Shown here: one piece after another, positions 24,666 to 33,222 of the stretch
Layout: each line of letters starts with the position of its first letter
Numbering within the stretch: the stretch's first letter is position 1
Assembly: GCF_029285175.1 (NCBI RefSeq)
Contig: NZ_JABEDH010000002.1
Location: 434,001-498,000, forward strand
Direction of reading: 5' to 3'
DNA: 64,000 nt
From: Sulfitobacter sp. M05
Lineage (GTDB): Bacteria; Pseudomonadota; Alphaproteobacteria; Rhodobacterales; Rhodobacteraceae
Notes under the pieces: generated by a model
Told to the model about the DNA's origin: nothing
What the model saw: the letters and a program-made list of their open reading frames with translations, nothing else
Database searches by the model: none
Program-made: the position numbers and the translations under genes

Positions 24666-24684
24666 TATAGCCATTTTGGCTATA
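24666..24684. promoter_or_regulatory. Palindromic operator of the antitoxin gene
   Basis: TATAGCCA (24666-24673), TTT, TGGCTATA (24677-24684): a perfect 8-bp inverted repeat with a three-base spacer, 16 bases upstream of the antitoxin ATG. This is the size and position of Phd/YefM autoregulatory operators. Confidence 0.7.
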
Positions 24685-24851
24685 ATGCATGGGGCCGGTA
24701 TCGGACGCAATCGGAATGAAAAGTGATTGCGATTTTGCCTCTCGGTCGGTTTGCGCCTTCGACAAGACAATCGCATCCAACCCGCGGGAAATTGACACCC
24801 TCCGACATAGAGTAAACTGGCCGTCGGGCTCGTGAGTGCTTCCACCTTTGA

Positions 24852-24885
24852 GGGCACCCCGAACGGTCCGTATCGCGGGGTGCCC
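24852..24885. terminator. Strong hairpin, GGGCACCCCG/CGGGGTGCCC
   Basis: A perfect 10-bp stem (24852-24861 with 24876-24885) and a 14-base loop, followed on the plus strand by TTATAG. It lies between the antitoxin promoter and the tRNA and belongs to no visible gene. It may be a terminator of a lost gene or a recombination-related structure of the element. Confidence 0.5.
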
Positions 24886-25166
24886 TTATAGTGCACGTGT
24901 CGGAACCATCCGGCTTAAACTGCGTTCCGGATAGGACCGCGATGTTTCTAAATGTCTACTTCCCCATAAGAAATGTAGACTAACAGATGCGGCGAGCTCT
25001 CGATTTCCGCGCTTTTTGGGCAGTGATCGATAACTGCATAGCGTCAAATAAGTCAGGTGTTTCAAAAAGCTCGAAAATTGATGAATGGTCAAAGTTAGCG
25101 ATCAAAATGATCAAAAACATGACCCAAATGATCAAACATCACGAGTCGTCACACAAACAATAAAAG
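24886..25166. other. Gene-free tRNA-proximal region with TGATCAAA repeats
   Basis: No gene seen. Near the tRNA 3' end, TGATCAAA occurs at 25108-25115 and 25129-25136, with one-mismatch copies at 25086-25093 and 25099-25106. Short spaced repeats next to a tRNA 3' end can be integrase arm sites, but no integrase gene or second att copy is visible. Confidence 0.4.
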
Positions 25167-25242
25167 TGGTGAGCCCGTCCGGGTTCGAACCGGAGACCTA
25201 CTGATTAAAAGTCAGTTGCTCTACCAACTGAGCTACAGGCCC
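25167..25242 (-). tRNA. tRNA-Lys (anticodon TTT)
   Basis: 76 bases including an encoded CCA. The 7-bp acceptor stem (GGGCCTG/CGGGCTC with G-T pairs), D-loop AGCTCAGTTGGTAGAGC, anticodon loop ACTTTTAAT with anticodon TTT, and T-loop GGTTCGAACC can be folded by eye. It faces the island with its 3' end, the usual side for element integration. Confidence 0.97.
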
Positions 25243-25325
25243 ACTAGGCGCTGTACTAGAAAGGTGCGCGGCGGCGGTCAACCCATAAATCTCTAAATTT
25301 CGGGCACCTGCTGGATTAGTTTCAC

Positions 25326-26180
25326 ATGCGGCGTTATATGCGCCCTATGAACAGTGATTTCAGCAGCGGTTTGCCCTTTATGAAGATGCACGGGCTTGGA
25401 AACGACTTTGTTGTCGTGGACTTGCGCGGGCGCGAGTCGCTGATGACCGCAGATTTGGCGCGGCGAATCGGACACCGGCAGTTCGGGGTCGGATTCGATC
25501 AGCTCGCAATCGTCTCAAACGGGGCCGGTGATGCCCACCTGACCTTTTACAATGCCGATGGATCGCAGGCCGCCGCCTGTGGCAACGCAACGCGATGCAT
25601 CGCACGGTTTCTGATGGACGAAAGCGGCAAGACCGCGCTGCGCCTGACAACAGAACGTGGCGAACTTGCTGCGCGTGACATGGGCCAGGGCATTACGTCG
25701 GTAAACATGGGGCACCCCCTGCTTGATTGGCAGGACGTCCCGCTGGCGCGCGCCATGGACACGCTGGAGCTGCCGATTGATGGCATCCCGACGGCAACCG
25801 GCATGGGCAATCCCCACTGCACCTTTTTTGTCGATGACGTAGAGGCGGTTGATCTGGCCAGCTTTGGTCCGGGGATTGAAAACCATCCGCTGTTTCCCCA
25901 GCGCACCAATGTTCAACTCGCCCAGATCGTCGGGCCCGATCATATCCGTATGCGGGTCTGGGAGCGGGGTGTGGGCGTCACATTGGCGTCCGGTTCGTCT
26001 TCATGCGCCACAGCAGTCGCAGCCGCCCGCAGGGGCCTTACAGGGCGTGCTGTGCGTATTGACCTGGATGGCGGCACACTTACCATCGACTGGCGCGACG
26101 ACGGCGTCTGGATGACCGGGCCGACCGCCCATGTCTTTACCGGAACACTCACGCCCGCATTCCTTGAGGCCCCCCAATGA
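25326..26180 (+). CDS. dapF: Diaminopimelate epimerase
   Basis: DapF interconverts LL- and meso-diaminopimelate for lysine and peptidoglycan synthesis. About 284 residues with both catalytic cysteines: ADGSQAAACGNATRC (first Cys ~85) and ASGSSSCATAVAA near the C-terminus. The family signature FMKMHGLGNDFVV is near the N-terminus. Start is uncertain: ATG 25326 or ATG 25347, neither with a strong ribosome site; the second leaves a more usual N-terminus. The stop overlaps the mtaB start (ATGA), so the two genes are co-translated. Confidence 0.95.
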   Translation: MRRYMRPMNSDFSSGLPFMKMHGLGNDFVVVDLRGRESLMTADLARRIGHRQFGVGFDQLAIVSNGAGDAHLTFYNADGSQAAACGNATRCIARFLMDESGKTALRLTTERGELAARDMGQGITSVNMGHPLLDWQDVPLARAMDTLELPIDGIPTATGMGNPHCTFFVDDVEAVDLASFGPGIENHPLFPQRTNVQLAQIVGPDHIRMRVWERGVGVTLASGSSSCATAVAAARRGLTGRAVRIDLDGGTLTIDWRDDGVWMTGPTAHVFTGTLTPAFLEAPQ

Positions 26181-27430
26181 GCGCCCCTGTCTTCTCCAAC
26201 CATGGCTGCCGGCTGAACGCCTATGAAGTCGAGGCGATGAAAGATCTTGCCGAACAGGCTGGCCTGGAAAACGCGGTAATCGTAAACACTTGCGCCGTCA
26301 CCGCCGAGGCCGTGCGCAAGGCCCGTCAGGACATTCGCAAACTGCGCAAGGCCCATCCCGACGCCCGGCTGATCGTCACCGGCTGCGCCGCCCAGACAGA
26401 ACCCGATACATTCGCCAACATGGGCGAGGTTGATGCCGTCATCGGGAACACCGAAAAGATGCAAGGGGCCACCTGGAACGGGCTGGCCGCTGATTTCATC
26501 GGGGAAACCGAAACCGTGCAGGTCGATGACATCATGTCAGTGACCGAAACCGCCGGCCATCTGATTGACGGATTCGGCACCCGCAGCAGGGCCTATGTAC
26601 AGGTCCAGAACGGATGTGATCACCGGTGCACTTTTTGCATCATCCCCTTTGGCCGGGGCAATTCCCGGTCTGTGCCCGCAGGCGTCGTAGTGGATCAGAT
26701 CAAACGTCTGGTCGACAAGGGCTTTAACGAGGTGGTGCTGACCGGCGTTGATCTGACCTCATGGGGGGCCGATCTGCCTGCCGCCCCGCGGTTGGGGGAT
26801 CTGGTCATGCGCATTCTGCGGCTGGTGCCCGATCTGCCCCGCCTCCGGATCAGCTCGATCGACAGCATCGAGGTAGACGAAAACCTGATGGCGGCCATCG
26901 CCACAGAACCACGCTTGATGCCGCACCTGCACCTGTCCTTGCAACATGGCGACGACATGATCCTGAAACGGATGAAACGCCGGCATTTGCGCGATGATGC
27001 AATCGCCTTTTGCACTGAAGCCCGCGCGCTGCGGCCCGATATGACCTTTGGCGCAGACATCATCGCCGGCTTCCCGACAGAAACCGAGGCGATGTTTGAA
27101 AACGCCCTTGCGCTGGTCAAGGACTGCGACCTGACCTGGCTGCATGTGTTCCCCTATTCCGCCCGCCCCGGCACGCCCGCCGCGCGGATGCCCGCGGTGA
27201 ATGGCAAGGCCATCAAAGAACGCGCTGCGCGATTACGGGCGGCGGGTGTAACGCAGGTACAGCGTCATCTGGCAGCCCAAGTGGGGCGCAGCCACAATAT
27301 TCTGATGGAAAATCCAACCATGGGACGAACCGAGCAGTTTACCGAGGTGCATTTCGATAGCCCCCAAATCGAAGGGCAGATCGTTACAGCCACCATTCGC
27401 GGTATGTCTGAAACCCATCTGATGGCCTGA
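26177..27430 (+). CDS. mtaB: tRNA t6A37 methylthiotransferase MtaB
   Basis: A radical-SAM methylthiotransferase that converts t6A37 to ms2t6A37 in ANN-decoding tRNAs. The 417 residues show an N-terminal UPF0004 domain with cysteines (NHGCRLNAYE, NTCAVTAEA, TGCAAQ), the radical-SAM cluster CDHRCTFCIIPFGRG (~148-162) and a short TRAM-like C-terminus. MtaB is distinguished from MiaB/RimO by the NHGCRLN start. Its neighbour across the promoter is a tRNA-Lys, a substrate class of this enzyme, though that adjacency may be chance. A strong terminator follows. Confidence 0.93.
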   Translation: MSAPVFSNHGCRLNAYEVEAMKDLAEQAGLENAVIVNTCAVTAEAVRKARQDIRKLRKAHPDARLIVTGCAAQTEPDTFANMGEVDAVIGNTEKMQGATWNGLAADFIGETETVQVDDIMSVTETAGHLIDGFGTRSRAYVQVQNGCDHRCTFCIIPFGRGNSRSVPAGVVVDQIKRLVDKGFNEVVLTGVDLTSWGADLPAAPRLGDLVMRILRLVPDLPRLRISSIDSIEVDENLMAAIATEPRLMPHLHLSLQHGDDMILKRMKRRHLRDDAIAFCTEARALRPDMTFGADIIAGFPTETEAMFENALALVKDCDLTWLHVFPYSARPGTPAARMPAVNGKAIKERAARLRAAGVTQVQRHLAAQVGRSHNILMENPTMGRTEQFTEVHFDSPQIEGQIVTATIRGMSETHLMA

Positions 27431-27491
27431 TCATGGGTCCTGACCGTTTTCTTACAAAGAAAACGCATCCAGCAAAAACTACACTACAAAC

Positions 27492-27524
27492 AAAAACCCC
27501 CGCAGCACAGCTACGGGGGTTTTT
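27492..27524. terminator. Bidirectional rho-independent terminator
   Basis: AAAAACCCCCG (27492-27502) and CGGGGGTTTTT (27514-27524) form a perfect 11-bp stem with an 11-base loop. Poly-A and poly-T flanks serve both the rightward mtaB and the leftward petC transcripts. Confidence 0.95.
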
Positions 27525-27544
27525 CTATTCAGAAACAGGCGCGA

Positions 27545-28345
27545 TTAAACGTCTGTTTTATACTTCCGCTTGACCGGTGCCCAAAGACGCTTGTTGGTCA
27601 GATACAGCAGAACCGACAGCAACGTCAGAAAGATCACACCGGCAAAACCAGCCTGCTTACGAGCCATCATCTTAGGTTCGGCAGTCCACATCAGGAAGGC
27701 CGACACATCAGCAGAAAGGTGGTGCAAATCTGCGTCGTGACCGTCTACGAACTCGACAGAGTCATCGCCCAGCGGGGGTGCCATCGCGATCCAGCCACCC
27801 GGAAAGGCGGTGTTTTCATAGAAGGTCACACCGGCCTGTTCTTTCTCTTCACCAGTATAGCCGGTCATCAGCGACGCGATATATTCCGGTCCGCCGATCC
27901 CTTTGAAGAACTGGTTGATCCCCAGACCGTAAGGGCCATGGAAACCTGCCCGCTTCTTCGCCATCAGTGACAAGTCAGGTGCGTTTTCCAAATTCGATTC
28001 CGGGAAGTGATCCGTTGGCAAAGCCGGACGGAAATCTTCCAGATCGCCGTCATAGACTTCGAACTGCTTGGCGTATTCAATCACCTGCTCTTCGGGCAGC
28101 GTTGGACCGTTTTCATCACCCAAGGTGCGGATCGGTACAAACTTCAACCCGTGACAGGCGGCGCAAACCTCGGTGTAGATTTGCAGACCGCGCTGAAGCT
28201 GGTTCACATCATAAGAACCGAATGGCCCCTCGAAAGAGAAATCGAAATCTTCGATGTGCTGGTCGCCACCACCCGCGGCCATGGCAGAGGTGCCAAGGCC
28301 AAGGGCAACAATAGCAGAGACGGTTAGTTTCTTGATCATGCTCAT
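27545..28345 (-). CDS. petC: Cytochrome c1, bc1 complex
   Basis: Membrane-anchored c-type cytochrome that passes electrons from the Rieske protein to cytochrome c2. About 266 residues: signal peptide (to ~AMAAG), haem site CAACHGLKF, a methionine-ligand region near the C-terminal third, and a C-terminal transmembrane anchor ([20 protein letters not shown]). The start is ATG 28345, eight bases after GGAG, or ATG 28339; an in-frame GTG at 28354 overlapping the petB stop is also possible. Last gene of petABC. Confidence 0.96.
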   Translation of the reverse strand: MSMIKKLTVSAIVALGLGTSAMAAGGGDQHIEDFDFSFEGPFGSYDVNQLQRGLQIYTEVCAACHGLKFVPIRTLGDENGPTLPEEQVIEYAKQFEVYDGDLEDFRPALPTDHFPESNLENAPDLSLMAKKRAGFHGPYGLGINQFFKGIGGPEYIASLMTGYTGEEKEQAGVTFYENTAFPGGWIAMAPPLGDDSVEFVDGHDADLHHLSADVSAFLMWTAEPKMMARKQAGFAGVIFLTLLSVLLYLTNKRLWAPVKRKYKTDV

Positions 28346-28350
28346 CTCAA

Positions 28351-29694
28351 TCACTCCGCCGGCGTTGCGGTGGTATTCGTGCCACCATTCTGTTTCGCGT
28401 AATTTGCCTTAACGGCCTCTTCGATGGTCGCAGGCTGCGCCAATGGTTTCTCGATCACACCCAGCAGCGGCAGGATCACCAGGAAGTAGCCAAACCAATA
28501 AGCCGACGCAATCAACGAGAAGCTGGCATAGGGCTCTTCCGCAGGCATCGCACCCAGCCACATCAGGGCGAAGAAGTCGATGACCAACAGGGCAAACCAC
28601 CATTTGAACATCGGACGGTACCGGCCGGAACGGACATTCGATGTATCCAACCAAGGCACCAACGCCATCACGGCAATCGCACCGAACATCGCCAGAACAC
28701 CAAAGAACTTGGCGTCGATAATACCACCGGTCACAAAGGACGCGATTTGTACAACCCAGACTTCAGAAGTGAAGGCACGCAAAATTGCGTAGAACGGCAA
28801 GAAGTACCATTCGGGAACGATGTGGGCCGGCGTCGCCAGCGCGTTCGCCTCGATGTAGTTGTCAGGGTGGCCAAGGTAGTTTGGCATAAAGCCGACAACC
28901 GCAAAGAACACCACAAGGATCACGGCCAGCGCAAACAGGTCTTTGATCACAAAGTAGGGCCAGAACGGCAGCGTGTCTTTCTCGGCTTCTTCTTTCGAAC
29001 CGCGACGCACTTCAACACCTGACGGGTTGTTGTTGCCGGTAGAATGGAACGCCCAGATATGCACGATCACCAGACCAGCAATCACAAACGGCAGCAGGTA
29101 ATGCAGGCTGAAGAAACGGTTCAGCGTGGCATTGTCCACCGCAGGTCCGCCCAGCAGGAAGGTCTGCAAACCTTCACCGATGAATGGGATCGCACCAAAC
29201 AGGCCGGTAATAACCGTTGCACCCCAGAATGACATCTGGCCCCAAGGCAAAACATAACCAAGGAAACCGGTCGCCATCATCAGCAGATAAATCAACATGC
29301 CGACAATCCACGTCACTTCGCGTGGTGCCTTGTAGGAACCATAGTAAAGGCCGCGGAAGATGTGGGCGTAAACCGCAATAAAGAACAGTGATGCGCCGTT
29401 TGCGTGCATATAGCGCAGCATATGCCCGCCATTCACGTTACGCATGATGTGTTCAACAGATGCAAACGCCAGATCGACATGCGGGGTATAGTGCATCGCC
29501 AGTACGATACCGGTGACAATTTGCAGTACCAGACAGAAGGCCAGTACGATGCCCCAGATCCACATCCAGTTCAGGTTCTTGGGCGTAGGGATCATCAATG
29601 TGTCGTATACGAGGCCAATAACCGGCAGGCGGCTGTTCAGCCACTTTTCGCCTTTGGTTTTTGGCTCGTAATGGTCGTGAGGAATTCCGGACAT
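28351..29694 (-). CDS. petB: Cytochrome b, bc1 complex
   Basis: The quinol-oxidising, membrane-embedded subunit with two b haems. 447 residues, about eight helices, with the paired histidines in helices B and D ([10 protein letters not shown] region and the [17 protein letters not shown] region), the [14 protein letters not shown] motif of the Qo site and the [20 protein letters not shown] cd-helix segment. It lies 11 bases after petA and overlaps or abuts petC. Confidence 0.98.
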   Translation of the reverse strand: MSGIPHDHYEPKTKGEKWLNSRLPVIGLVYDTLMIPTPKNLNWMWIWGIVLAFCLVLQIVTGIVLAMHYTPHVDLAFASVEHIMRNVNGGHMLRYMHANGASLFFIAVYAHIFRGLYYGSYKAPREVTWIVGMLIYLLMMATGFLGYVLPWGQMSFWGATVITGLFGAIPFIGEGLQTFLLGGPAVDNATLNRFFSLHYLLPFVIAGLVIVHIWAFHSTGNNNPSGVEVRRGSKEEAEKDTLPFWPYFVIKDLFALAVILVVFFAVVGFMPNYLGHPDNYIEANALATPAHIVPEWYFLPFYAILRAFTSEVWVVQIASFVTGGIIDAKFFGVLAMFGAIAVMALVPWLDTSNVRSGRYRPMFKWWFALLVIDFFALMWLGAMPAEEPYASFSLIASAYWFGYFLVILPLLGVIEKPLAQPATIEEAVKANYAKQNGGTNTTATPAE

Positions 29695-29705
29695 TTCTTG
29701 CTCCC

Positions 29706-30266
29706 TTAACCCAGTTTAATCGTGGTATCGTCCACGAACGCAGCCACAGGCACCGGCAGGTTCGTCGGCGCAGGCCCTTTACGGATCCGGCCAGCTGTAT
29801 CGTAGTGTGACCCGTGGCACGGGCAGAACCAGCCGCCGAAATCACCTGCATCCCCCAAAGGAACACAACCAAGGTGGGTACAAACGCCCATCATCACCAG
29901 CCATTCGCCCGCTTCATCCAGCGTACGGTTGACGTCTTCAGCAGATGAGCCGGCTGGCAGGTTTTCGTTCTCCGCGCCGGTGTCTGGCAGATCGGAAAGC
30001 TCAACAGCGCGGGCTGCTTCGATTTCTTCCGGTGTGCGGCGGCGGATAAATACCGGCTTGCCCAACCATTTGACCGTCAGCTGCGAACCGACTTCCAGAT
30101 CAGCCACATCGACGCGAATCGATGACAGGGCCAAAACGTCGGCCGAGGGGTTCATCTGGTTGGCCAGTGGCCAAACCGCGGCACCCACGGCGACAGCGCC
30201 TGTACCGGCGGTTGCATAATACAGGAAGTCCCTGCGTGTACCTTCGTGATCTTCTGCGTTGGACAC
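29706..30266 (-). CDS. petA: Rieske iron-sulfur protein, bc1 complex
   Basis: Carries the [2Fe-2S] centre bound by CTHLGC and CPCHGSH. About 187 residues, with a twin-arginine-type N-terminus ([19 protein letters not shown]) that is retained as the membrane anchor. The start is taken as GTG 30266, seven bases after GGAG; a longer frame upstream has no ribosome site and non-family sequence. First gene of petABC; the 178-base gap upstream presumably holds the promoter, a likely target of PetR encoded at 42.1 kb. Confidence 0.96.
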   Translation of the reverse strand: MSNAEDHEGTRRDFLYYATAGTGAVAVGAAVWPLANQMNPSADVLALSSIRVDVADLEVGSQLTVKWLGKPVFIRRRTPEEIEAARAVELSDLPDTGAENENLPAGSSAEDVNRTLDEAGEWLVMMGVCTHLGCVPLGDAGDFGGWFCPCHGSHYDTAGRIRKGPAPTNLPVPVAAFVDDTTIKLG

Positions 30267-30444
30267 GTCTTTTCTCCAATCTTTCGGGTCCAAATGGACC
30301 ACCAGCAATGAAGGCAACGCCACGGACGTCACCTGATTTGTTTCGGTATCTAGCCCGCAGACCCCCGTGCGTCTAGATGCCAATCACGCGCAAAGGGTCG
30401 CAGGAGGGGGGCAAGATCATGAAAACTGAGCCTATTTGCACCCG

Positions 30445-31056
30445 TTAAGCCGCTGGCGGACGCGTTGCCTGCATCGAAGGGCGCGAATCAAACTGCGCAT
30501 ACCATGCGGCCAAAGCGTCGTTTCCAGTCCGCCAACCGCGCGCGTCATGGCGAAAATCGACATACCCCAGCGCACAGGCCACAGCGATCTGCCCCATATC
30601 CAAAGGCCCTGCCAAATGGCTCATCCAGCGGGTATTCAACGCGGCACATCCACGCGCAACCTTGTCCCACTGGCGATCGACCCATTCGTCCATGCGCATG
30701 TCTTCGGGCCGCATCCGCCATTCATAGGTCATCAGCAGCGCCGCATCCAAGATACCATCCGCAGTTGCTTCAAGCGTCAGGATGTCCCAATGCCGCGCGC
30801 CACTGCCATAAAGCGTCCCGCCGGCACGATCATTCAGATAGGCACAAATTACCCGACTGTCATACAGTGCAGGCCCTTCCGCACGTTCCAGCGCAGGCAC
30901 CTTGCCCAATGGGTTGCTGGACAATAGGGACTGGTCCGGCGCAAGCGGCGTGGTCACACGTGTTTCAAGTGCAACATCCGCCAATTGGTCGGTTTCATGC
31001 AGCACCACCATCACTTTGCGCACATAGGGCGAGGTCGGGGAATAAGCGAGTTTCAT
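30445..31056 (-). CDS. Glutathione S-transferase family protein
   Basis: 203 residues with a thioredoxin-like N-terminal domain (MKLAYSPTSPYVRKVMVVL; the SPTSPYVRK stretch is the glutathione-site loop, Ser-type), the cis-proline SNPLGKVPAL and the glutathione-gamma-glutamyl site YDSRVICAYL, then an all-helical domain. Substrate cannot be told. Monocistronic; the last bases lie about 60 bases before the 3' side of the petA promoter region. Confidence 0.88.
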   Translation of the reverse strand: MKLAYSPTSPYVRKVMVVLHETDQLADVALETRVTTPLAPDQSLLSSNPLGKVPALERAEGPALYDSRVICAYLNDRAGGTLYGSGARHWDILTLEATADGILDAALLMTYEWRMRPEDMRMDEWVDRQWDKVARGCAALNTRWMSHLAGPLDMGQIAVACALGYVDFRHDARGWRTGNDALAAWYAQFDSRPSMQATRPPAA

Positions 31057-31122
31057 GGGCTGGCTCCTGATTGCGTTAATCCAAGTATCACTGGAACACG
31101 CAAAAGGTGCAATCGCCGGATT

Positions 31123-31764
31123 TCACTTGCTATGGCCGCGCTCATCCTTACCTGCGCCCTGCATCAGCGCCGACAATATCGTCGTTTCTGCTCCAAACCC
31201 ATGCGCGCTGACATGATCCGCCGCGGCAAGGCGCACCTCATCCGGCTTGTTCTGGCCCAGCTTCCACGTGCCGTCTATCCCGGTCACCTGCATCCGGCAG
31301 GGCACAATCATCCGCATCATCTTGTCCATCACCCCATCTGACATCTTTGCCGTTTTCCACGGCTCTTTCGGCAGCAACCGTTCTTCATAAGCCGCCGATT
31401 GCCGGTCCAGCAAATCCTGCAACTCTTCTTGCGGGCGCAGCTCAAGCATCCCGGTCAGATGCACCGCCACGTAATTCCACGTTGGCACCTGATCCGGCAC
31501 CCCGTACCAATCCGGCGAAATATAACTATCGCCCCCGACAACCGCGATCCGTGCGGCCACCGGCTCTTTCAAAGCCCGGGCAATCGGGTTGGAGCGTACC
31601 AAATGAAGCTCTGCCCTTGTCCCCTCTGCGTTAACCAGAAACGGCACATGGCTGATCAACGGACCATCGGCCCCATTCACGGCCAAGACGCCAAACCCCC
31701 GCTCGCGGGCAAAGCCAAGGTTGCGCGAAAAATCCGCATCGTGAAAAATCGGGTTGGGATGCAT
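31123..31764 (-). CDS. PaiB-like FMN-binding protein
   Basis: 213 residues from ATG 31764 (ribosome site AGAGGTGA). Pattern MHPNPIFHDADF, GPLISHVPFLVN, ELHLVRSNPIAR and PTWNYVAVHLTG is that of the PaiB family, an FMN-binding split-barrel protein annotated as a negative regulator of sporulation/proteases in Bacillus. Its true role in proteobacteria is uncertain; flavin binding is likely. It is transcribed away from an FMN riboswitch only 67 bases upstream, which may be coincidence or a shared flavin link. Confidence 0.8.
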   Translation of the reverse strand: MHPNPIFHDADFSRNLGFARERGFGVLAVNGADGPLISHVPFLVNAEGTRAELHLVRSNPIARALKEPVAARIAVVGGDSYISPDWYGVPDQVPTWNYVAVHLTGMLELRPQEELQDLLDRQSAAYEERLLPKEPWKTAKMSDGVMDKMMRMIVPCRMQVTGIDGTWKLGQNKPDEVRLAAADHVSAHGFGAETTILSALMQGAGKDERGHSK

Positions 31765-31830
31765 GAAGTCACCTCTCTGACGGTACGTCCGGCCTTGCAA
31801 AGATCACATTCAGGCGGCAATGTGCAAGAA

Positions 31831-31966
31831 TTCTCAGGGCGGGGTGTAATTCCCCACCGGCGGTAGGCGGGGTTAATTCGCAAGCCCGCGAGCGGCCTTT
31901 TCGAAGGTGTCAGCAGATCTGGTCAAACTCCAGAGCCGACGGTCATAGTCCGGATGAAAGAGAGTG
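31831..31966 (+). ncRNA. FMN riboswitch (RFN element)
   Basis: The conserved blocks appear in order: TTCTCAGGGCGGGGTGTAAT, CCCCACCGGCGGTA, AGCCCGCGAGC, GTCAGCAGATCTGGT, CAGAGCCGACGG, and TAGTCCGGATGAAAGAGAG. This is a full RFN element. It lies 80 bases before ribH, whose ribosome site AAAGGAGA is separated by the usual expression-platform distance, so repression by FMN, probably at translation, is inferred. Confidence 0.96.
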
Positions 31967-32046
31967 CGTGTCGATGCCCGGTTTTGCCGTGCCTCGCCGC
32001 GTGATCGCCTTGGGTGGACGTGTCTGAACCTAAAGGAGATCATACC

Positions 32047-32493
32047 ATGACACATGGCGCGCAAGCCCCCGCCCGTTTCGCATTTATCAAAGCCCAGTGG
32101 CACGCCGACATCGTCGACCGCAGCCTGGACGGTTTCAGCGAAACGATTCCTCTCGACCAGATTGAAACCTTTGACGTACCCGGCGCATTCGAAATGCCTC
32201 TGATGGCGCAAAAGCTGGCGCAAACTGGCAAGTATGCCGCAGTAATCTGCGCCGCCTTTGTCGTTGATGGTGGCATCTACCGGCACGATTTTGTGGCCAG
32301 CGCCGTGGTCGATGGGCTGATGCGCGTCGGGCTTGATACCGGCGTGCCTGTGTTGTCAGTCTCTCTGACGCCGCACCAATATCAGGAAACCGACCACCAC
32401 AATGCGATCTACCGTGATCACTTTGTCACCAAGGGCCGCGAGGCTGCGTCAGCCGCCCGTGCCATCCTCAAAGCGCATGAGACGCTTTCTTAA
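32047..32493 (+). CDS. ribH: 6,7-Dimethyl-8-ribityllumazine synthase (RibH2-type)
   Basis: Condenses the pyrimidine and dihydroxybutanone phosphate in riboflavin synthesis. 148 residues with FAFIKAQWHADIVD, DVPGAFEMPL and AAFVVDGGIYRHDFVA; the Gly-Gly-Ile-Tyr-Arg-His form and length are those of the second, type-II lumazine synthase of alphaproteobacteria (decameric RibH2). Start at ATG 32047 after AAAGGAGATCATACC. No other rib genes adjoin it, which fits the riboswitch-controlled stand-alone RibH2 known in this class. Confidence 0.93.
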   Translation: MTHGAQAPARFAFIKAQWHADIVDRSLDGFSETIPLDQIETFDVPGAFEMPLMAQKLAQTGKYAAVICAAFVVDGGIYRHDFVASAVVDGLMRVGLDTGVPVLSVSLTPHQYQETDHHNAIYRDHFVTKGREAASAARAILKAHETLS

Positions 32494-32499
32494 AAAGAA

Positions 32500-32527
32500 C
32501 GCGGGCCGGAGTTTGCAAAACCCCGCG
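32500..32527. terminator. Weak hairpin between ribH and thiQ
   Basis: CGCGGG (32500-32505) can pair with CCCGCG (32522-32527) across a 16-base loop, between the convergent ribH and thiQ genes. An AAAA run precedes the 3' arm. Position fits a terminator but the stem is short. Confidence 0.35.
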
Positions 32528-32529
32528 CC

Positions 32530-33222
32530 CTACCCAAGGTAGGCTCTTAACTCCGGCGGCGGATTCTCCATCAGCGCCACCGCCGGTTTCGGTGCTTCGG
32601 CCCGCCCCGCACCAACAAAAACCACCTCATCGGCAATGCGCCGCACATCTTCGGGGGCATGGGTCACCATGACCAAACCGGCATTGTTTTCTGCCACAAG
32701 ATCCTGCACGAGATCCAGCATTTCATTGCGCAGAGCCGGACCGAGCGCCGCGAAAGGTTCATCCAGCAATACCCAAGGGCGAGCCTGCACCAAAACCCGC
32801 GCCAATGCCGCGCGGCTTTGCTGCCCGCCAGACAGCGCACCGGGTTTCTTATCCGCCTGATCCGCCAGCCCAACCCGATCCAGTGCTTGTGCCACCCGCG
32901 CCTGATCTGGTTTCCCCAGCCGCATATCGGGTCTGATCCCCAACCCGACGTTCTGTGTCACACTCAGGTGCGGAAACAGGTTGTTGTCCTGAAACAGCAT
33001 CGTCATCGGTCGCGCACCCGGATCCACATTGGTAATCTCTCGCTCCTGCCAGAACAAACGCCCCTGCGCCAAAGGCACAAAACCGCACAGCGCCCCCAGC
33101 AAGGTGGATTTCCCCGCACCAGACGGTCCAATCACCGCATATTTGCGCCCCTGCACCAGCGCCATATCCGCCGCCATGCAAAACGCGCCCTGTACAACCT
33201 CAACCCCCTCAAGCCGCAGCAT
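32530..33222 (-). CDS. thiQ: Thiamine ABC transporter ATPase ThiQ
   Basis: 230 residues from ATG 33222 (ribosome site GGGGAG). It has Walker A GPSGAGKSTLL, signature LSGGQQSRAALARVL, Walker B WVLLDEPFAAL and the switch histidine VMVTHAPEDVRR. The start overlaps the thiP end by 14 bases. Powers import of thiamine and its phosphates with ThiP and ThiB. Confidence 0.93.
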   Translation of the reverse strand: MLRLEGVEVVQGAFCMAADMALVQGRKYAVIGPSGAGKSTLLGALCGFVPLAQGRLFWQEREITNVDPGARPMTMLFQDNNLFPHLSVTQNVGLGIRPDMRLGKPDQARVAQALDRVGLADQADKKPGALSGGQQSRAALARVLVQARPWVLLDEPFAALGPALRNEMLDLVQDLVAENNAGLVMVTHAPEDVRRIADEVVFVGAGRAEAPKPAVALMENPPPELRAYLG

